13,871 nt of DNA from Firmicutes bacterium UBA5201 (lineage in GTDB: Bacteria; Bacillota; Clostridia; Peptostreptococcales; Acidaminobacteraceae). Made by a program: the position numbers and the translations under genes. Every line of letters begins with the position of its first letter. The stretch's first letter is position 1. Positions 13,851-13,871 of the stretch are shown piece after piece. The notes beneath the pieces were generated by a model, which had not been told where the DNA came from, searched no databases, and was given only the letters and a program-made list of their open reading frames with translations. Where the stretch lies: positions 154,483-168,353 of the forward strand of contig DHVT01000023.1 in NCBI GenBank assembly GCA_002412775.1. Direction: 5' to 3'.

Positions 13851-13871
13851 TGGGGACAGGTCAAAACTGGT
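13851..13871 (-). repeat. GGGGACAGG-family repeat, copy 4 (variant, cut by window end)
   Basis: TGGGGACAGGT followed by caaaactggt resembles copy 2 (tggggacaggtgcaaattggt) but lacks one base and has substitutions in the distal half. Its orientation is opposite to copies 1 and 3. It starts five bases after the stop of the 398-residue protein gene. Confidence 0.65.

Overview
The window looks like chromosomal DNA of a low-to-moderate GC Gram-positive bacterium, most likely a member of the Clostridia. The reasons are strong AGGAGG-type ribosome binding sites, a promoter with near-consensus vegetative (sigma-A-like) hexamers, two ECF sigma operons, a DUF4367-type protein, a long TspO/MBR-related protein and a tryptophanase/tyrosine phenol-lyase relative. 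The species cannot be fixed from the sequence alone. No rRNA, tRNA, CRISPR array or transposase gene was seen.

Layout. Positions 1-1915 hold a membrane-anchored Ser/Thr protein kinase (minus strand), bracketed by copies of a GGGGACAGG-type repeat (1-36, 1705-1729, 1880-1915). A fourth, related copy runs off the right edge (13851-13871). The inverted pair 1705/1880 encloses about 150 bp of small hairpins and resembles a miniature inverted-repeat element. A second repeat family, 9-bp purine/pyrimidine units of the AGAGCAGGA type, follows the lyase gene and precedes the TspO gene.

Positions 1982-3770 are the most interesting part. A PLP-dependent lyase resembles tyrosine phenol-lyase at several specificity positions. 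Ahead of it lie a strong promoter (TTGACA-N17-TACACT), a perfect 31-bp palindrome over the -35 element, a 24-codon leader ORF with four consecutive Tyr codons, mutually exclusive hairpins, an intrinsic terminator, and a second 23-codon ORF whose stop touches the lyase start. Together these look like a tyrosine-sensing, ribosome-mediated transcription attenuator.

Positions 4008-5790 carry a TspO/MBR-related protein and a DMT-family (EamA) transporter, both on the plus strand and closed by a terminator. Convergent to them (5852-7170, minus) is an ECF sigma factor translationally coupled to a membrane-anchored DUF4367-like protein, probably its regulator. Upstream of that are a small P-loop protein (7305-7712) with its own terminator and an apparent four-gene minus-strand cluster (7826-11989): a lipoprotein alpha/beta hydrolase, an ABC ATPase, an ABC permease and a small membrane protein. 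Divergent from the hydrolase is a second ECF sigma factor followed by an unrecognised 398-residue protein with internal repeats (12159-13845).

The genes look like a set of sensing and envelope-response modules (kinase, two ECF systems, lipoprotein/ABC cluster) around one amino-acid-catabolic gene. Links between the modules are inference; only the operons described above are supported by spacing and overlaps.
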